Origin: Verrucomicrobiaceae bacterium
Lineage (GTDB): Bacteria; Verrucomicrobiota; Verrucomicrobiia; Verrucomicrobiales; Verrucomicrobiaceae
Direction: 5' to 3'
Assembly: GCA_016713245.1 (NCBI GenBank)
Contig: JADJPM010000004.1
Span: 1,116,001 to 1,180,000 of the forward strand
Length of the DNA stretch: 64,000 nt
Made by a program: the position numbers and the translations under genes. The notes beneath the pieces were generated by a model. The model saw nothing but the letters and a program-made list of their open reading frames with translations. It did no database searches and had not been told where the DNA came from. Position 1 is the first letter of the stretch. Every line of letters starts with the position of its first letter. Shown in pieces: positions 16,357 through 24,158 of this stretch.

Positions 16357-17184
16357 ATGTCCCTCCCCCTCGAAGATCTTTTCAATGATGTCATCGGTAA
16401 ATCCATGCGCGGCCTCAGCCTCAGCGAGGCTGAAGTGGCCGCGAAGGCCGGTGTGAGCGCCGAAGCTATCGCCGCAGCCAAAGGCGGTGCCGTGGATGAT
16501 GTCGTCCTGGCAAAGATTGCCCCGGTTTTGGGGCTGGATGGCGCTTCGCTCATCACAATGGCTCACAACGGCTGGATGCCAGATGCCGTGAACTTGCCTG
16601 GATTGGCTCAATTCAACACGACCTACCATGACATGACGGTGAATGCTTACCTCATGTGGGATGAGCAGACGAAAAATGCTGTCGCTTTCGACACGGGCGC
16701 GGATGCGCAGCCGATGATCGACTTCATCAAGGAGAACGGCCTCACTCTGACGCAGATCTTCATCACCCACACGCATCCCGATCATATCCTCGACCTCGCC
16801 AATCTCTCCGGCGACGGATTGGTGCCTGCTCATGTGCATGTGAAAGAGTCCTGTGCTGGGGCGAAGACCTTCTCGCTCGACGAAAAACCTGCATGGAAGG
16901 TCGGCAGCCTCCAAATCGAGCCTCGTAGCACTTGGGGGCATTCCAAAGGCGGTATCACCTATGTCGTCAGCGGACTGGCTAGAACGGTCGCCATCGTCGG
17001 TGATGCGCTTTTTGCCTCCAGCATGGGCGGTGGCATGGTTTCCTTTGCCGAAGCTCTCGCGACGAACCGGAAGGAGATCTTCTCGTTGGCCGATGAAACG
17101 GTGATTTGCCCAGGTCATGGCCCTCTCACCACCGTGGGTGAGGAGAAGGCGCACAATCCGTTCTATCCCGAGTACAAAGCCTGA
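16357..17184 (+). CDS. Metallo-beta-lactamase-fold hydrolase with N-terminal helical domain
   Basis: 275 residues. The C-terminal part is a glyoxalase-II-like metallo-beta-lactamase fold with the complete metal set: HTHPDH (His138, His140, Asp142, His143), His195 (WGHSKGG), Asp216 (GDALF) and His254 (CPGHGP). The first 70 residues (SLSEAEVAAKAGVSAEAIAAAKGG...DDVVLAKIAPVLGL) look like an XRE-type helix-turn-helix or similar helical bundle, an unusual addition for this fold. I chose the ATG at 16357; the frame is open upstream through the terminator hairpin, which cannot be coding. It ends 10 bp from a convergent gene. A thiolester or persulfide dioxygenase role is possible, not shown. Confidence 0.88.
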   Translation: MSLPLEDLFNDVIGKSMRGLSLSEAEVAAKAGVSAEAIAAAKGGAVDDVVLAKIAPVLGLDGASLITMAHNGWMPDAVNLPGLAQFNTTYHDMTVNAYLMWDEQTKNAVAFDTGADAQPMIDFIKENGLTLTQIFITHTHPDHILDLANLSGDGLVPAHVHVKESCAGAKTFSLDEKPAWKVGSLQIEPRSTWGHSKGGITYVVSGLARTVAIVGDALFASSMGGGMVSFAEALATNRKEIFSLADETVICPGHGPLTTVGEEKAHNPFYPEYKA

Positions 17185-17194
17185 ATTGGCAGCT

Positions 17195-19474
17195 TTACTG
17201 GATGAAGTAAAACTGGCGGGTGTTTAGCACGGCCCAGAGAACATCGCCTTTGTTCGTGACGGTGTTTTTGTCCACGATGCCTTTGAGCAGCTCCTGCTCC
17301 TCGGCCGTGGCTTTGCGACTAAAGAGGGCGAGGTAGATGGTGTCGATGGTTTGCTCCGCTGTTTCCGCTTTGCGGATGGCGCGGGAGATCATCGTGTAGG
17401 GATTCATTAGATTGGTGAAGGTCTTGCCATTCAGCAGCATGAGTGCCTGGCCGACGGTGGCGTCATCGCTGGCGTTTTCGACGAGTTCGCGGTCGCTCTG
17501 GCCGAATTCGCGGAGGAAGTGGCCATTCGGTGCAGGACTGCGGAGATCGGCAGAACGAATCATGTAGGCGTCGCGGTAGTTTTCCCATGCTTTGAGGGAG
17601 GCGAGTTCTTCCTTGGTATCGGCTTTGAGGTTCTCGGCATCACGCTTTAGGCGGGTCTTTTGCTGCTCGGTGAGGCGGGTGCGGAGGCCTTTGTTGTAGA
17701 TCGCCAGGGCTTCGTCGAGCGAGAGGTCCTTGCCATCTTTGCCCTTAATGGCGGCGGCGATCTCCTTGGCGAATTCTTCGTCCTTCACCTGCTCGTCGAG
17801 TTTTCCTTCGCGGGCTAGTTCGGCGAATTTTTTGAAGCCAGTGCTATAAACGATCTCCTCGGCGGCCTCGTCGATGGCCTTGCGCTGGTTGCTCACGACC
17901 TTCTTGGCGGCGCGGATAGCGTCTTCATCTTTGTTTTTGCTGGCCTCGGTGAGTTGCTCCTGGGCTTTGCGCACATCTGCGGCGAGCTGTTTCTGCTTCA
18001 AGGCGACGGCGGCAGTGGCCTTGGTGAGCTCTTGAGGTGTCAGCGCATTGAGGGAGCGGTCGAGCCACTCGATTTTGCGGATGGTGGAGTCGCGGTCGAT
18101 CTTGGACTGAATGCTGGGCGTGTCGGCATTGGGTTTGTAGAGTGTGACCATGCTGTCCCAGATCTGCTCGGCGCTCATGCGGCGGAGGAGCGGGCCAGGG
18201 AAGTGGTAGGGCTCGCCGAGCTCGACATCCTTGGTGTAGGCAGCACGCTGGTAGGCGGCGCTGTTATAGATCACACGCAGGAAGGCTTTCATGTCGTAGT
18301 TCAGGTCCTTCATGGTCTGTTCGAGGAAGGACATGAGGGCGGGATTGCTCGGCACGGTGGAATCGGTGATCTCATCCACAGGCTCGATGAGGCCCATGCC
18401 CATCGCCTTTTTCCAAAGACGGTTGGCGATGACGAGGGTGAAGCGGGGATTGTCCCTTGAGGTCATCCAGCCTGCGTAGGAATCGACCGGCTTTTCATCG
18501 CCTTTGACGATCTTGCCATCTTTGGAGAAGGCGGCAGGGATAAAAGGGGTGACGACGGACTTCGGCTTGGCGTCGGTGTATTGATAATCGTGGGGCAGGG
18601 GAAGCGCTTTTTTGTCCGAGTGGTCAAGGACGGTGTTGTAGCGCAGCGGGCGGAGGATCTCGCTCATGGCCTTGCTCATGTCCTTGCGCTCGATGCCTTG
18701 CGGAATGAGGGCGGTGAGTTCGGACGAAGGTTTGGCCTTTTTGCCCTTGGTTTTCGCTCCTTTGTCACCATAACCGCCGCCGAAGACACCTGCGAGCAGA
18801 GGATTGCTGAGGCCGTTTGTGCCGGTCATGCCGTAGGTGTGGGCGGCCATTTGGTAGTAGTCCATCTGGGTCCACTTATCGAAGGGATGATTGTGGCACT
18901 GGGCGCAGACCATGCTGGTGCCGAGGAAGACCTGCGTGGTGACCGCCATGTTATCGAGCGGCATGTTGTAATCGCGGAGGTAAAAGCCTACCGCGCCATT
19001 TTCATAGGTCTTGCCATCGGCGGTGACCATCTCACGCACCATCTGGTCGTAGGGCATGTTTTTGTCGAGTGCCTGCCGCAGCCAGGTGGCGTAGGCGGCC
19101 CCAGCGGGCTGGCTGTTGCCTTGGGCTAGCTGTGAACGGAGGCGCAGGATGTCCGACCAGTAGTTGAAGTAGTTTTGCGTGTAGCCATCGGAGGCCAGCA
19201 GCTCGTCGATGAGCTTCGCCCTCTTGTCGGCGGCCTGATCGGCGAGGAAATCCGTGGTCTCCTTAATTGAGGGAATGCGGCCGGTGACATCGAGGTACAC
19301 TCGACGCACGAAAACCTCGTCGCTGGCCTGGGCATTGGGCTGGATTTTCTCTTTCGCGAGCTTCGCGAGGATCAATTCATCGATTTTGGCCGCAGTGGCC
19401 TTCAAATCGGGCACGGCGCTGGAGAGGCCGGAAAGGGCAAAAATAGCCACGAAGCTGAAAAGGGGGATTTTCAT
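17195..19474 (-). CDS. Exported DUF1549/DUF1553 protein
   Basis: Protein of 759 residues with signal peptide (MKIPLFSFVAIFALSGLSSA). The N-terminal DUF1549 region contains EVFVRRVYLDVTGRIPSIKE, and VCAQCHNHPFDKW supplies a C-x-x-C-H motif. DUF1553 (RFTLVIANRLWKKAMGMGLI and DLNYDMKAFLRVIYNSAAYQ, onward to the end) makes up the C-terminal half, interrupted by a long charged, probably coiled-coil stretch (about 475-640). The family is abundant in Planctomycetota and Verrucomicrobiota and often sits next to a DUF1501 gene; here the DUF1501 gene is 30 kb away. Function is not established; a role in extracellular polymer breakdown or electron transfer has been suggested for relatives. No partner gene is adjacent. 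Confidence 0.9.
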   Translation of the reverse strand: MKIPLFSFVAIFALSGLSSAVPDLKATAAKIDELILAKLAKEKIQPNAQASDEVFVRRVYLDVTGRIPSIKETTDFLADQAADKRAKLIDELLASDGYTQNYFNYWSDILRLRSQLAQGNSQPAGAAYATWLRQALDKNMPYDQMVREMVTADGKTYENGAVGFYLRDYNMPLDNMAVTTQVFLGTSMVCAQCHNHPFDKWTQMDYYQMAAHTYGMTGTNGLSNPLLAGVFGGGYGDKGAKTKGKKAKPSSELTALIPQGIERKDMSKAMSEILRPLRYNTVLDHSDKKALPLPHDYQYTDAKPKSVVTPFIPAAFSKDGKIVKGDEKPVDSYAGWMTSRDNPRFTLVIANRLWKKAMGMGLIEPVDEITDSTVPSNPALMSFLEQTMKDLNYDMKAFLRVIYNSAAYQRAAYTKDVELGEPYHFPGPLLRRMSAEQIWDSMVTLYKPNADTPSIQSKIDRDSTIRKIEWLDRSLNALTPQELTKATAAVALKQKQLAADVRKAQEQLTEASKNKDEDAIRAAKKVVSNQRKAIDEAAEEIVYSTGFKKFAELAREGKLDEQVKDEEFAKEIAAAIKGKDGKDLSLDEALAIYNKGLRTRLTEQQKTRLKRDAENLKADTKEELASLKAWENYRDAYMIRSADLRSPAPNGHFLREFGQSDRELVENASDDATVGQALMLLNGKTFTNLMNPYTMISRAIRKAETAEQTIDTIYLALFSRKATAEEQELLKGIVDKNTVTNKGDVLWAVLNTRQFYFIQ

Positions 19475-19630
19475 GGGGTGAACGGAGGTTTTGGAGGTGT
19501 TGGCGGCGCGAAAACGATGCCAGCCTTGGGCTCTTTCACGATCTCATGGATGATTTGCGCTTCAGGAGCCGCCTCGGAAGGAAAAAACTTTGACAAATAG
19601 GGCAGTCTCCCGTCAAAATCATCTCCTCCT

Positions 19631-20020
19631 ATGAAATTGATTTTCACGCTCGCCCTCGCGGCTCTTCTTTCCTCTTGCGCCCAATTTTCGCCGAATACGA
19701 CCATCGGTGGTCGTCAGGCCAATGGGGCTGATGCATTTGCTCCTTACAATGGCGAGGATAATGTCGGCAATGGCGGCACTGTCTTCGGTAGTCTCAAAAA
19801 CTCCGACGACCCTAACGCGGATTTCGTGAAGCGCTCCCGTGCTCGTTACGGCACACTCTTCCTCGCTGAGACAAAGCCTTGGATGGTGGGCAGCGTGCAG
19901 GAGCAGTATCCTCGTAAATACGCCCTTCCCGGTTCTAGCTGGAAAGGCCCGGCTCCTCAGACGCCTGTCATGGATTCCTATAGCATGGGTTCCGGTGGCC
20001 GTGCTTCTGCCACGAAGTAA
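19631..20020 (+). CDS. Small lipoprotein of unknown function
   Basis: 129 residues beginning with a lipoprotein signal peptide: MKLIFTLALAALLSSC, with the lipobox LSSC and acylated Cys16. The rest is Gly/Ser/Asn rich, without a recognised domain (GDNVGNGGTVFGSL-like stretch, then YGTLFLAETKPWMVG). It is divergent from the DUF1549 gene and has its own strong terminator 25 bp after the stop, so it looks monocistronic. An envelope role is likely from the lipid anchor alone. A purine-rich stretch upstream of the ATG is consistent with the chosen start. Confidence 0.75.
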   Translation: MKLIFTLALAALLSSCAQFSPNTTIGGRQANGADAFAPYNGEDNVGNGGTVFGSLKNSDDPNADFVKRSRARYGTLFLAETKPWMVGSVQEQYPRKYALPGSSWKGPAPQTPVMDSYSMGSGGRASATK

Positions 20021-20044
20021 TCGCTGGTGTTATCATTTTCTCCC

Positions 20045-20080
20045 ACGGGAGCGGTCTTCGGATCGCTCCCGTTTTTTTTT
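20045..20080 (+). terminator. Strong rho-independent terminator after the lipoprotein gene
   Basis: ACGGGAGCG (20045-20053) pairs perfectly with CGCTCCCGT (20064-20072) across a 10-nt loop, followed by nine T residues. It terminates the small lipoprotein transcript. Confidence 0.92.
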
Positions 20081-20083
20081 GCG

Positions 20084-20113
20084 TGTGAATAAACATCCAC
20101 AATGTGAATAAAC
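20084..20113. repeat. Two exact 11-bp direct repeats upstream of phoH
   Basis: TGTGAATAAAC occurs at 20084-20094 and again at 20103-20113, a period of 19 bp, which places the copies on roughly the same helix face. They lie between the lipoprotein terminator and the candidate sigma-54 site, about 85 bp upstream of it, where an activator would be expected to bind. The repeat is seen directly; the binding role is inferred. Confidence 0.4.
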
Positions 20114-20195
20114 CCTTGCCGCGATATTCACTCTCTGACAGTCTCCGGCAATTACCGTGATTCATCCCAATAATCACAGCACTGGAACGGCACGC

Positions 20196-20211
20196 TTGGC
20201 ACAGTCACTGC
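20196..20211 (+). promoter_or_regulatory. Candidate sigma-54 (-24/-12) promoter of phoH
   Basis: TTGGCACAGTCACTGC has the invariant GG and GC separated by exactly 10 nt and a perfect TTGGCAC -24 block; the -12 block is CTGC instead of TTGC. The predicted start of transcription is near 20223, about 50 bp before the phoH ATG. It is the best promoter-like match I saw in this gap. Confidence 0.4.
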
Positions 20212-20275
20212 GCCACAAGGCTACCGACCCAAACCGTCATCGAACACCGATGGCCCAACCACCATCCAACCCAAC

Positions 20276-21835
20276 ATGGACCGCGACGACCATTCCAACG
20301 TAGTCAGTTCGACCCTCATCGAATCCCGCCCTGCCAATTCCGGTTCACAGCCCCCTTCGCCCCCCTTGCCTACCAAACCCGCCTCCTCCCGCCGAAAGCG
20401 TCCCGCCCCTCCTCCCGAAATCGTTGTCGGCACCAAGACCTTCGTTCTCGATACCAACGTCCTCCTCCACGACCCCGCGTGCATCCACCGCTTCGAGGAG
20501 CATCACATCTGCATCCCCGTAGATGTCCTCAGCGAGCTGGACCGCTTTAAAAATGAGATGACGGAACGTGGGGCGAATGCCCGCGAGGTACATCGGGCGC
20601 TGATGCAGATGTTTCCCGCCGGAGCGGATGTCACCCACGGAGTGGCCACGCCCGGAGGAGGCGGCATTCGCATCGCCGTCTATGATCCCGGCGAAGCACG
20701 AAAGCACCCAAGCATCGCCGCCTTCGAGGGCATTTTTCATGATCTCGACAAGGCCGATCACCGCATCATCGCCTGCACACTGCTCCTTCGCGATACCTTG
20801 AAGATGCCCGTCATCCTCGTGAGCAAAGACTTGAACATGCAGCTCAAAGCCCGCGCCGTGGGCATCGAGTGCGAGGATTATCTCCACGATAAGGTCGCTC
20901 CGCGTGAGGTCTCGAACTTTGAGATCGCCCGCATCGAGGTCACTGGTCACGAATTGCAGCGCTATGCCAGCAGCGGCCGCCTCTCCATCTCGGATGCCCG
21001 TGTGGCCGCGCTCGCGGTGAATGACTTTGCCCTGCTCTCAGCCGGTGAAAAAGCCACCATCCCCGCCCGCTTCAACGCTCAGGGTGAATTCGTGCGCTTG
21101 AGAGCACCTGAGTGCATCAAAGTAGGTCAGGGCCGCTCCATCAAGCCGATGAACCTCGGCCAAGTCTGCCTCCTGGATGCCTTGCTCGATCCTGAGATCA
21201 GCCTCGTCACCTGCTACGGCCAGGCCGGAACGGGAAAGACACTCCTCGCCGTGGCCGCCGGCCTCCAGCAGGTCTTTGATCGCACCTATCAAGGCCTCAC
21301 CGTCAGCCGCCCCATCGTCGCCATGGGGCAAACCGTTGGTTTCCTGCCCGGGTCGCTTCAGGAAAAGATGCGCCCTTGGTTGCAGCCCGTTTACGATGCG
21401 CTCGATCTCCTCATGCGCCCGGTCGAAAACACCCAGGGACCCGCTCGCAAGAAGCAGAACCGCTTCATGCCCGATCCCGCCAAGATGCAAACACCCGCCG
21501 CTCCCTACGACCACCTCATACAGTCGGGCGTCATCGAAGTGGAGGCCCTCTGCTACATCCGCGGCCGCAGCATTCCTGATCGCTTCTTCGTGCTCGATGA
21601 GGCGCAGCAACTCACGCCGCTCGAGGCCAAGACCATCGTCACCCGCATGTCCCGTGGCTCGAAGCTAGTCCTCGTCGGCGATCCGGCACAGATCGACAAC
21701 CCCTACGTCGATGCCCGCAGCAACGGCCTCGTTTACACCCGCCAGCGCATGCGTGGACAAGTCTTTGCCGCCCATGTCCCGCTGGTCAAAGGCGAGCGCA
21801 GTCCGCTCGCCGAAGCCGCCGCCAGACTGCTCTAA
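20276..21835 (+). CDS. PIN-PhoH ATPase/ribonuclease (PhoH2-like)
   Basis: 519-residue fusion. After a Pro/Ser-rich N-terminus of about 50 residues comes a PIN nuclease domain starting FVLDTNVLLHD (Asp59), with SELDRFKNE and later DHRIIACTLLLR supplying acidic residues. A PhoH ATPase domain follows, with Walker A GQAGTGKT (315-322) and Walker B FFVLDEAQQL (437-446), then GSKLVLVGDPAQIDNPY. The same layout is known from YlaK/PhoH2 proteins, which couple ATP-driven RNA unwinding to RNA cleavage. Cytoplasmic. It may be under sigma-54 control (site at 20196). Its stop overlaps the convergent TRIC-type gene by 4 bp. Confidence 0.92.
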   Translation: MDRDDHSNVVSSTLIESRPANSGSQPPSPPLPTKPASSRRKRPAPPPEIVVGTKTFVLDTNVLLHDPACIHRFEEHHICIPVDVLSELDRFKNEMTERGANAREVHRALMQMFPAGADVTHGVATPGGGGIRIAVYDPGEARKHPSIAAFEGIFHDLDKADHRIIACTLLLRDTLKMPVILVSKDLNMQLKARAVGIECEDYLHDKVAPREVSNFEIARIEVTGHELQRYASSGRLSISDARVAALAVNDFALLSAGEKATIPARFNAQGEFVRLRAPECIKVGQGRSIKPMNLGQVCLLDALLDPEISLVTCYGQAGTGKTLLAVAAGLQQVFDRTYQGLTVSRPIVAMGQTVGFLPGSLQEKMRPWLQPVYDALDLLMRPVENTQGPARKKQNRFMPDPAKMQTPAAPYDHLIQSGVIEVEALCYIRGRSIPDRFFVLDEAQQLTPLEAKTIVTRMSRGSKLVLVGDPAQIDNPYVDARSNGLVYTRQRMRGQVFAAHVPLVKGERSPLAEAAARLL

Positions 21836-22458
21836 TCATCCGTTGCCCGCGTCCGATAAGTCGGCAACCGCAGCTTCCACTTCATCGCCACGAGGCGCAT
21901 GACGAGGATCACCGCCATGCCGATGTAGCGATGCGTTTCGGAGGGCGGGAGATACTCCCGCAGCAGCACAAACACCACCGCCCCGGCAAAAACGGCCGTT
22001 GCGTACAAATCCACCTCCGCCTGAAACACCCACGGGATCTCGCGCCGCAGCACGTCACGCAAAATGCCGCCCGCCACACCGGTGACGATGCCCAGCAGCA
22101 CCGCCACGATGCCCGGTGCGCCATACGCCAGCGCTTTCTCCGTTCCCGCGATGCCAAACAACGCCAGCCCGAAAGCATCTGCCACATCCAGCAGCCGCGA
22201 GGGCAGATGTGTGAACCGCACGATCACAAACGTCACCGCCGCGGCAATCAGCGCCGTCCACACCACCTGCGGCTGTTCGATCCAGAAAACGGGCCGCACA
22301 CCGAGGCACAAATCGCGAATCGTCCCACCACCCACCGCCGTCACCAGCGCCAGCACCATCACGCCAAACAAATCAATGCGCTTTCCCTCCGCCGCGAGCA
22401 CGGCGGTGATGGCGCAGACAGCGACAGCGAAGTATTCGATCCATGCAGGCATGATCAT
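21832..22458 (-). CDS. TRIC/UPF0126-family membrane protein (YicG-like)
   Basis: 208-residue polytopic inner-membrane protein of the UPF0126/TRIC family, whose bacterial members form trimeric cation channels. It contains the repeated glycine-rich motif twice: ALVTAVGGGTIRDLCLGVRP and GIVTGVAGGILRDVLRREIP. These are the two halves of the family's inverted duplication. About seven membrane helices are visible. I chose the ATG at 22458 because it overlaps the stop of the sialidase gene as ATGA, suggesting translational coupling; a longer reading to 22488 would run 34 bp into that gene. A link between the channel and sialic acid use is not obvious. Confidence 0.88.
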   Translation of the reverse strand: MIMPAWIEYFAVAVCAITAVLAAEGKRIDLFGVMVLALVTAVGGGTIRDLCLGVRPVFWIEQPQVVWTALIAAAVTFVIVRFTHLPSRLLDVADAFGLALFGIAGTEKALAYGAPGIVAVLLGIVTGVAGGILRDVLRREIPWVFQAEVDLYATAVFAGAVVFVLLREYLPPSETHRYIGMAVILVMRLVAMKWKLRLPTYRTRATDD

Positions 22459-24038
22459 CGTTCCTCCAAAGTAAAAGCTGCGAACCACAATCCGCCCACG
22501 CCTTCATACACCATCGCGACTCGTCCGTCGCGCATCAAGCTCATGCAGGAATACATGCTGCCACGCGGATCAAGGACACGCCCCTCGCTCCAAGTCTCGC
22601 CATCGTCGCGGCTCTCGCGCACGGTCAGTCGCACGCGGCTTTTCGCATCCGCTGGATTGCTGAAAAGCAGCCTACCATTGGGATGACGGATCAGGCTCGC
22701 CTGACAAACGGGATCAGGCAGCCGCAGCCACGCCTTGCTCCATGCTTTGCCATCCCAGCGCTGCCACTTCCGCTGGCCGCTGCGTGACTCATCCCGCATC
22801 GAAATCAGCATGCCGTCCTTCGTTTCGGCGATCTGCGCCTCGCTCGTCGGCCCCTCGCATGGTGGCGACATCGTCCACGTCACACCATGATCTTTGCTCG
22901 CGATGAAACACGAGTGCGGCGTGCCTTTCGGATCACGAAACTGCGCCGGAAACACCAGCGTGCCATCGCGGCGCTGCATCCCGCAGCCCGGTCCATCGAA
23001 ACACAGCCTCCACTCCGGCTGCTTGATCTGCGAGGTGATGCTCACCGGCTGCGACCACGTCACGCCATCGTCATCGCTGTGCGAAATCACAAACTGCCCC
23101 GTCTCCTCCGGCGTCATCCCCGGCCCGCTGCCATGCCACGCACGATTCCCCTTTGACCAAAGCGCCGCCACAAAGATGCGCCCCGTCTCGCGATCCACCA
23201 GGATGCTCGGGTCACCCACGCCACTGCCCTCGTAGTCCATCACACGCTGCGTCGCACTCCACGTCTCGCCGTCATCCGTGCTTCGCGTGAGACCCACGTC
23301 GATGTTTCCCGGTAGATCACCGCCACTTTCATGTCGCAGGTCAAACACCGCCAGCAGCGTGCCCTTCTTCGAAGTCGCCAGGCCAGGAATGCGATACGTG
23401 TTCACGCCATCGTCGCCATTCTTGCGCAGCATTTTCGTCGTTAGGCCCGCAAAAGGCACCCAGGGCTGAATCTGCTCCACATCGGGCAAATCGACCGGCT
23501 CGCCCCATTTTTGCCGCAAACTCGATTCCACGTTCGCGAACTCCTTCTCACTCAACGTGCCGCGGAACACGCTAATCTCCGCCACATCGCACTTCAGCCC
23601 GTTTTTCGTCGCCACGTCCGCCCCCACGATGAATCCGCCGAGTGTCCCGCTCGCCCGCGTGAACTTCAAAACCTCCCACTTCGAGCCATCGCCCTTCAAG
23701 CGAATCGCATCCGCACCCGAACGCGTCGAGCCATCACACAGCACGCCCTCACCGCCGATCCTCGCGAAGGCCACGATCGTCCTCGACCCCTCCACACGCC
23801 CCCACGCATTCACCGCCTGCCACACCGCCGAGCCACCATCGAAGCGCACCACCTCCTTCACGCCGCCCGGCGTCTTCACCTTCCACACCCGCGGTGCACC
23901 ATGAATCCGCGTGAGATTGCCCCACGAGGTCACCAAGCCATCGCGTGAGCTCAGCTCCGCATCACCTCGATACGATGCAAGCGGCTCCACGGCATGAGCC
24001 GTGAGGCACCCAAGGACAAGAAGAGCAATCAAACGCAT
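22455..24038 (-). CDS. Exo-alpha-sialidase (GH33 type), secreted
   Basis: Releases terminal sialic acid from glycoconjugates outside the cytoplasm. 527 residues: signal peptide (MRLIALLVLGCLTAHA), an N-terminal LamG/concanavalin-like module (about 17-185), then the six-bladed propeller. The arginine-triad motif YRIPGL is present (Arg216), followed by FDLRHESGGDLPGNIDVGL. Four Asp boxes are visible (STDDGETW, SDDDGVTW, SKDHGVTW, SRDDGETW). Downstream, GPTSEAQIAE and RDESRSGQRK fit the nucleophile-assisting Glu and second Arg regions, and SMYSCMSL the catalytic Tyr. Unlike the propeller protein at 3613, it has the motifs of a true sialidase. It is divergent from the DPP-IV-like gene and coupled to the TRIC-type gene. 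Confidence 0.92.
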   Translation of the reverse strand: MRLIALLVLGCLTAHAVEPLASYRGDAELSSRDGLVTSWGNLTRIHGAPRVWKVKTPGGVKEVVRFDGGSAVWQAVNAWGRVEGSRTIVAFARIGGEGVLCDGSTRSGADAIRLKGDGSKWEVLKFTRASGTLGGFIVGADVATKNGLKCDVAEISVFRGTLSEKEFANVESSLRQKWGEPVDLPDVEQIQPWVPFAGLTTKMLRKNGDDGVNTYRIPGLATSKKGTLLAVFDLRHESGGDLPGNIDVGLTRSTDDGETWSATQRVMDYEGSGVGDPSILVDRETGRIFVAALWSKGNRAWHGSGPGMTPEETGQFVISHSDDDGVTWSQPVSITSQIKQPEWRLCFDGPGCGMQRRDGTLVFPAQFRDPKGTPHSCFIASKDHGVTWTMSPPCEGPTSEAQIAETKDGMLISMRDESRSGQRKWQRWDGKAWSKAWLRLPDPVCQASLIRHPNGRLLFSNPADAKSRVRLTVRESRDDGETWSEGRVLDPRGSMYSCMSLMRDGRVAMVYEGVGGLWFAAFTLEER

Positions 24039-24050
24039 ATCAGAACCATC

Positions 24051-24080
24051 GTGGCCGGTTTTCTCCGAAAATCGAGCCCG
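24051..24080 (+). repeat. REP-like hairpin, copy 1
   Basis: Starts GTGG, then the palindrome CGGTTTTC-TCC-GAAAATCG (one G-T wobble) and the tail AGCCC. It lies between the divergent sialidase and DPP-IV-like genes, 2.3 kb from the transposase-like gene whose flanks carry three more copies. Confidence 0.75.
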
Positions 24081-24158
24081 TCGCGACTTTCGGACAAACT
24101 TGGCCTATCCATGCCAAATTCGTTCAAGACACCTCTCTCCACCTCGGAACTCTTCCCC

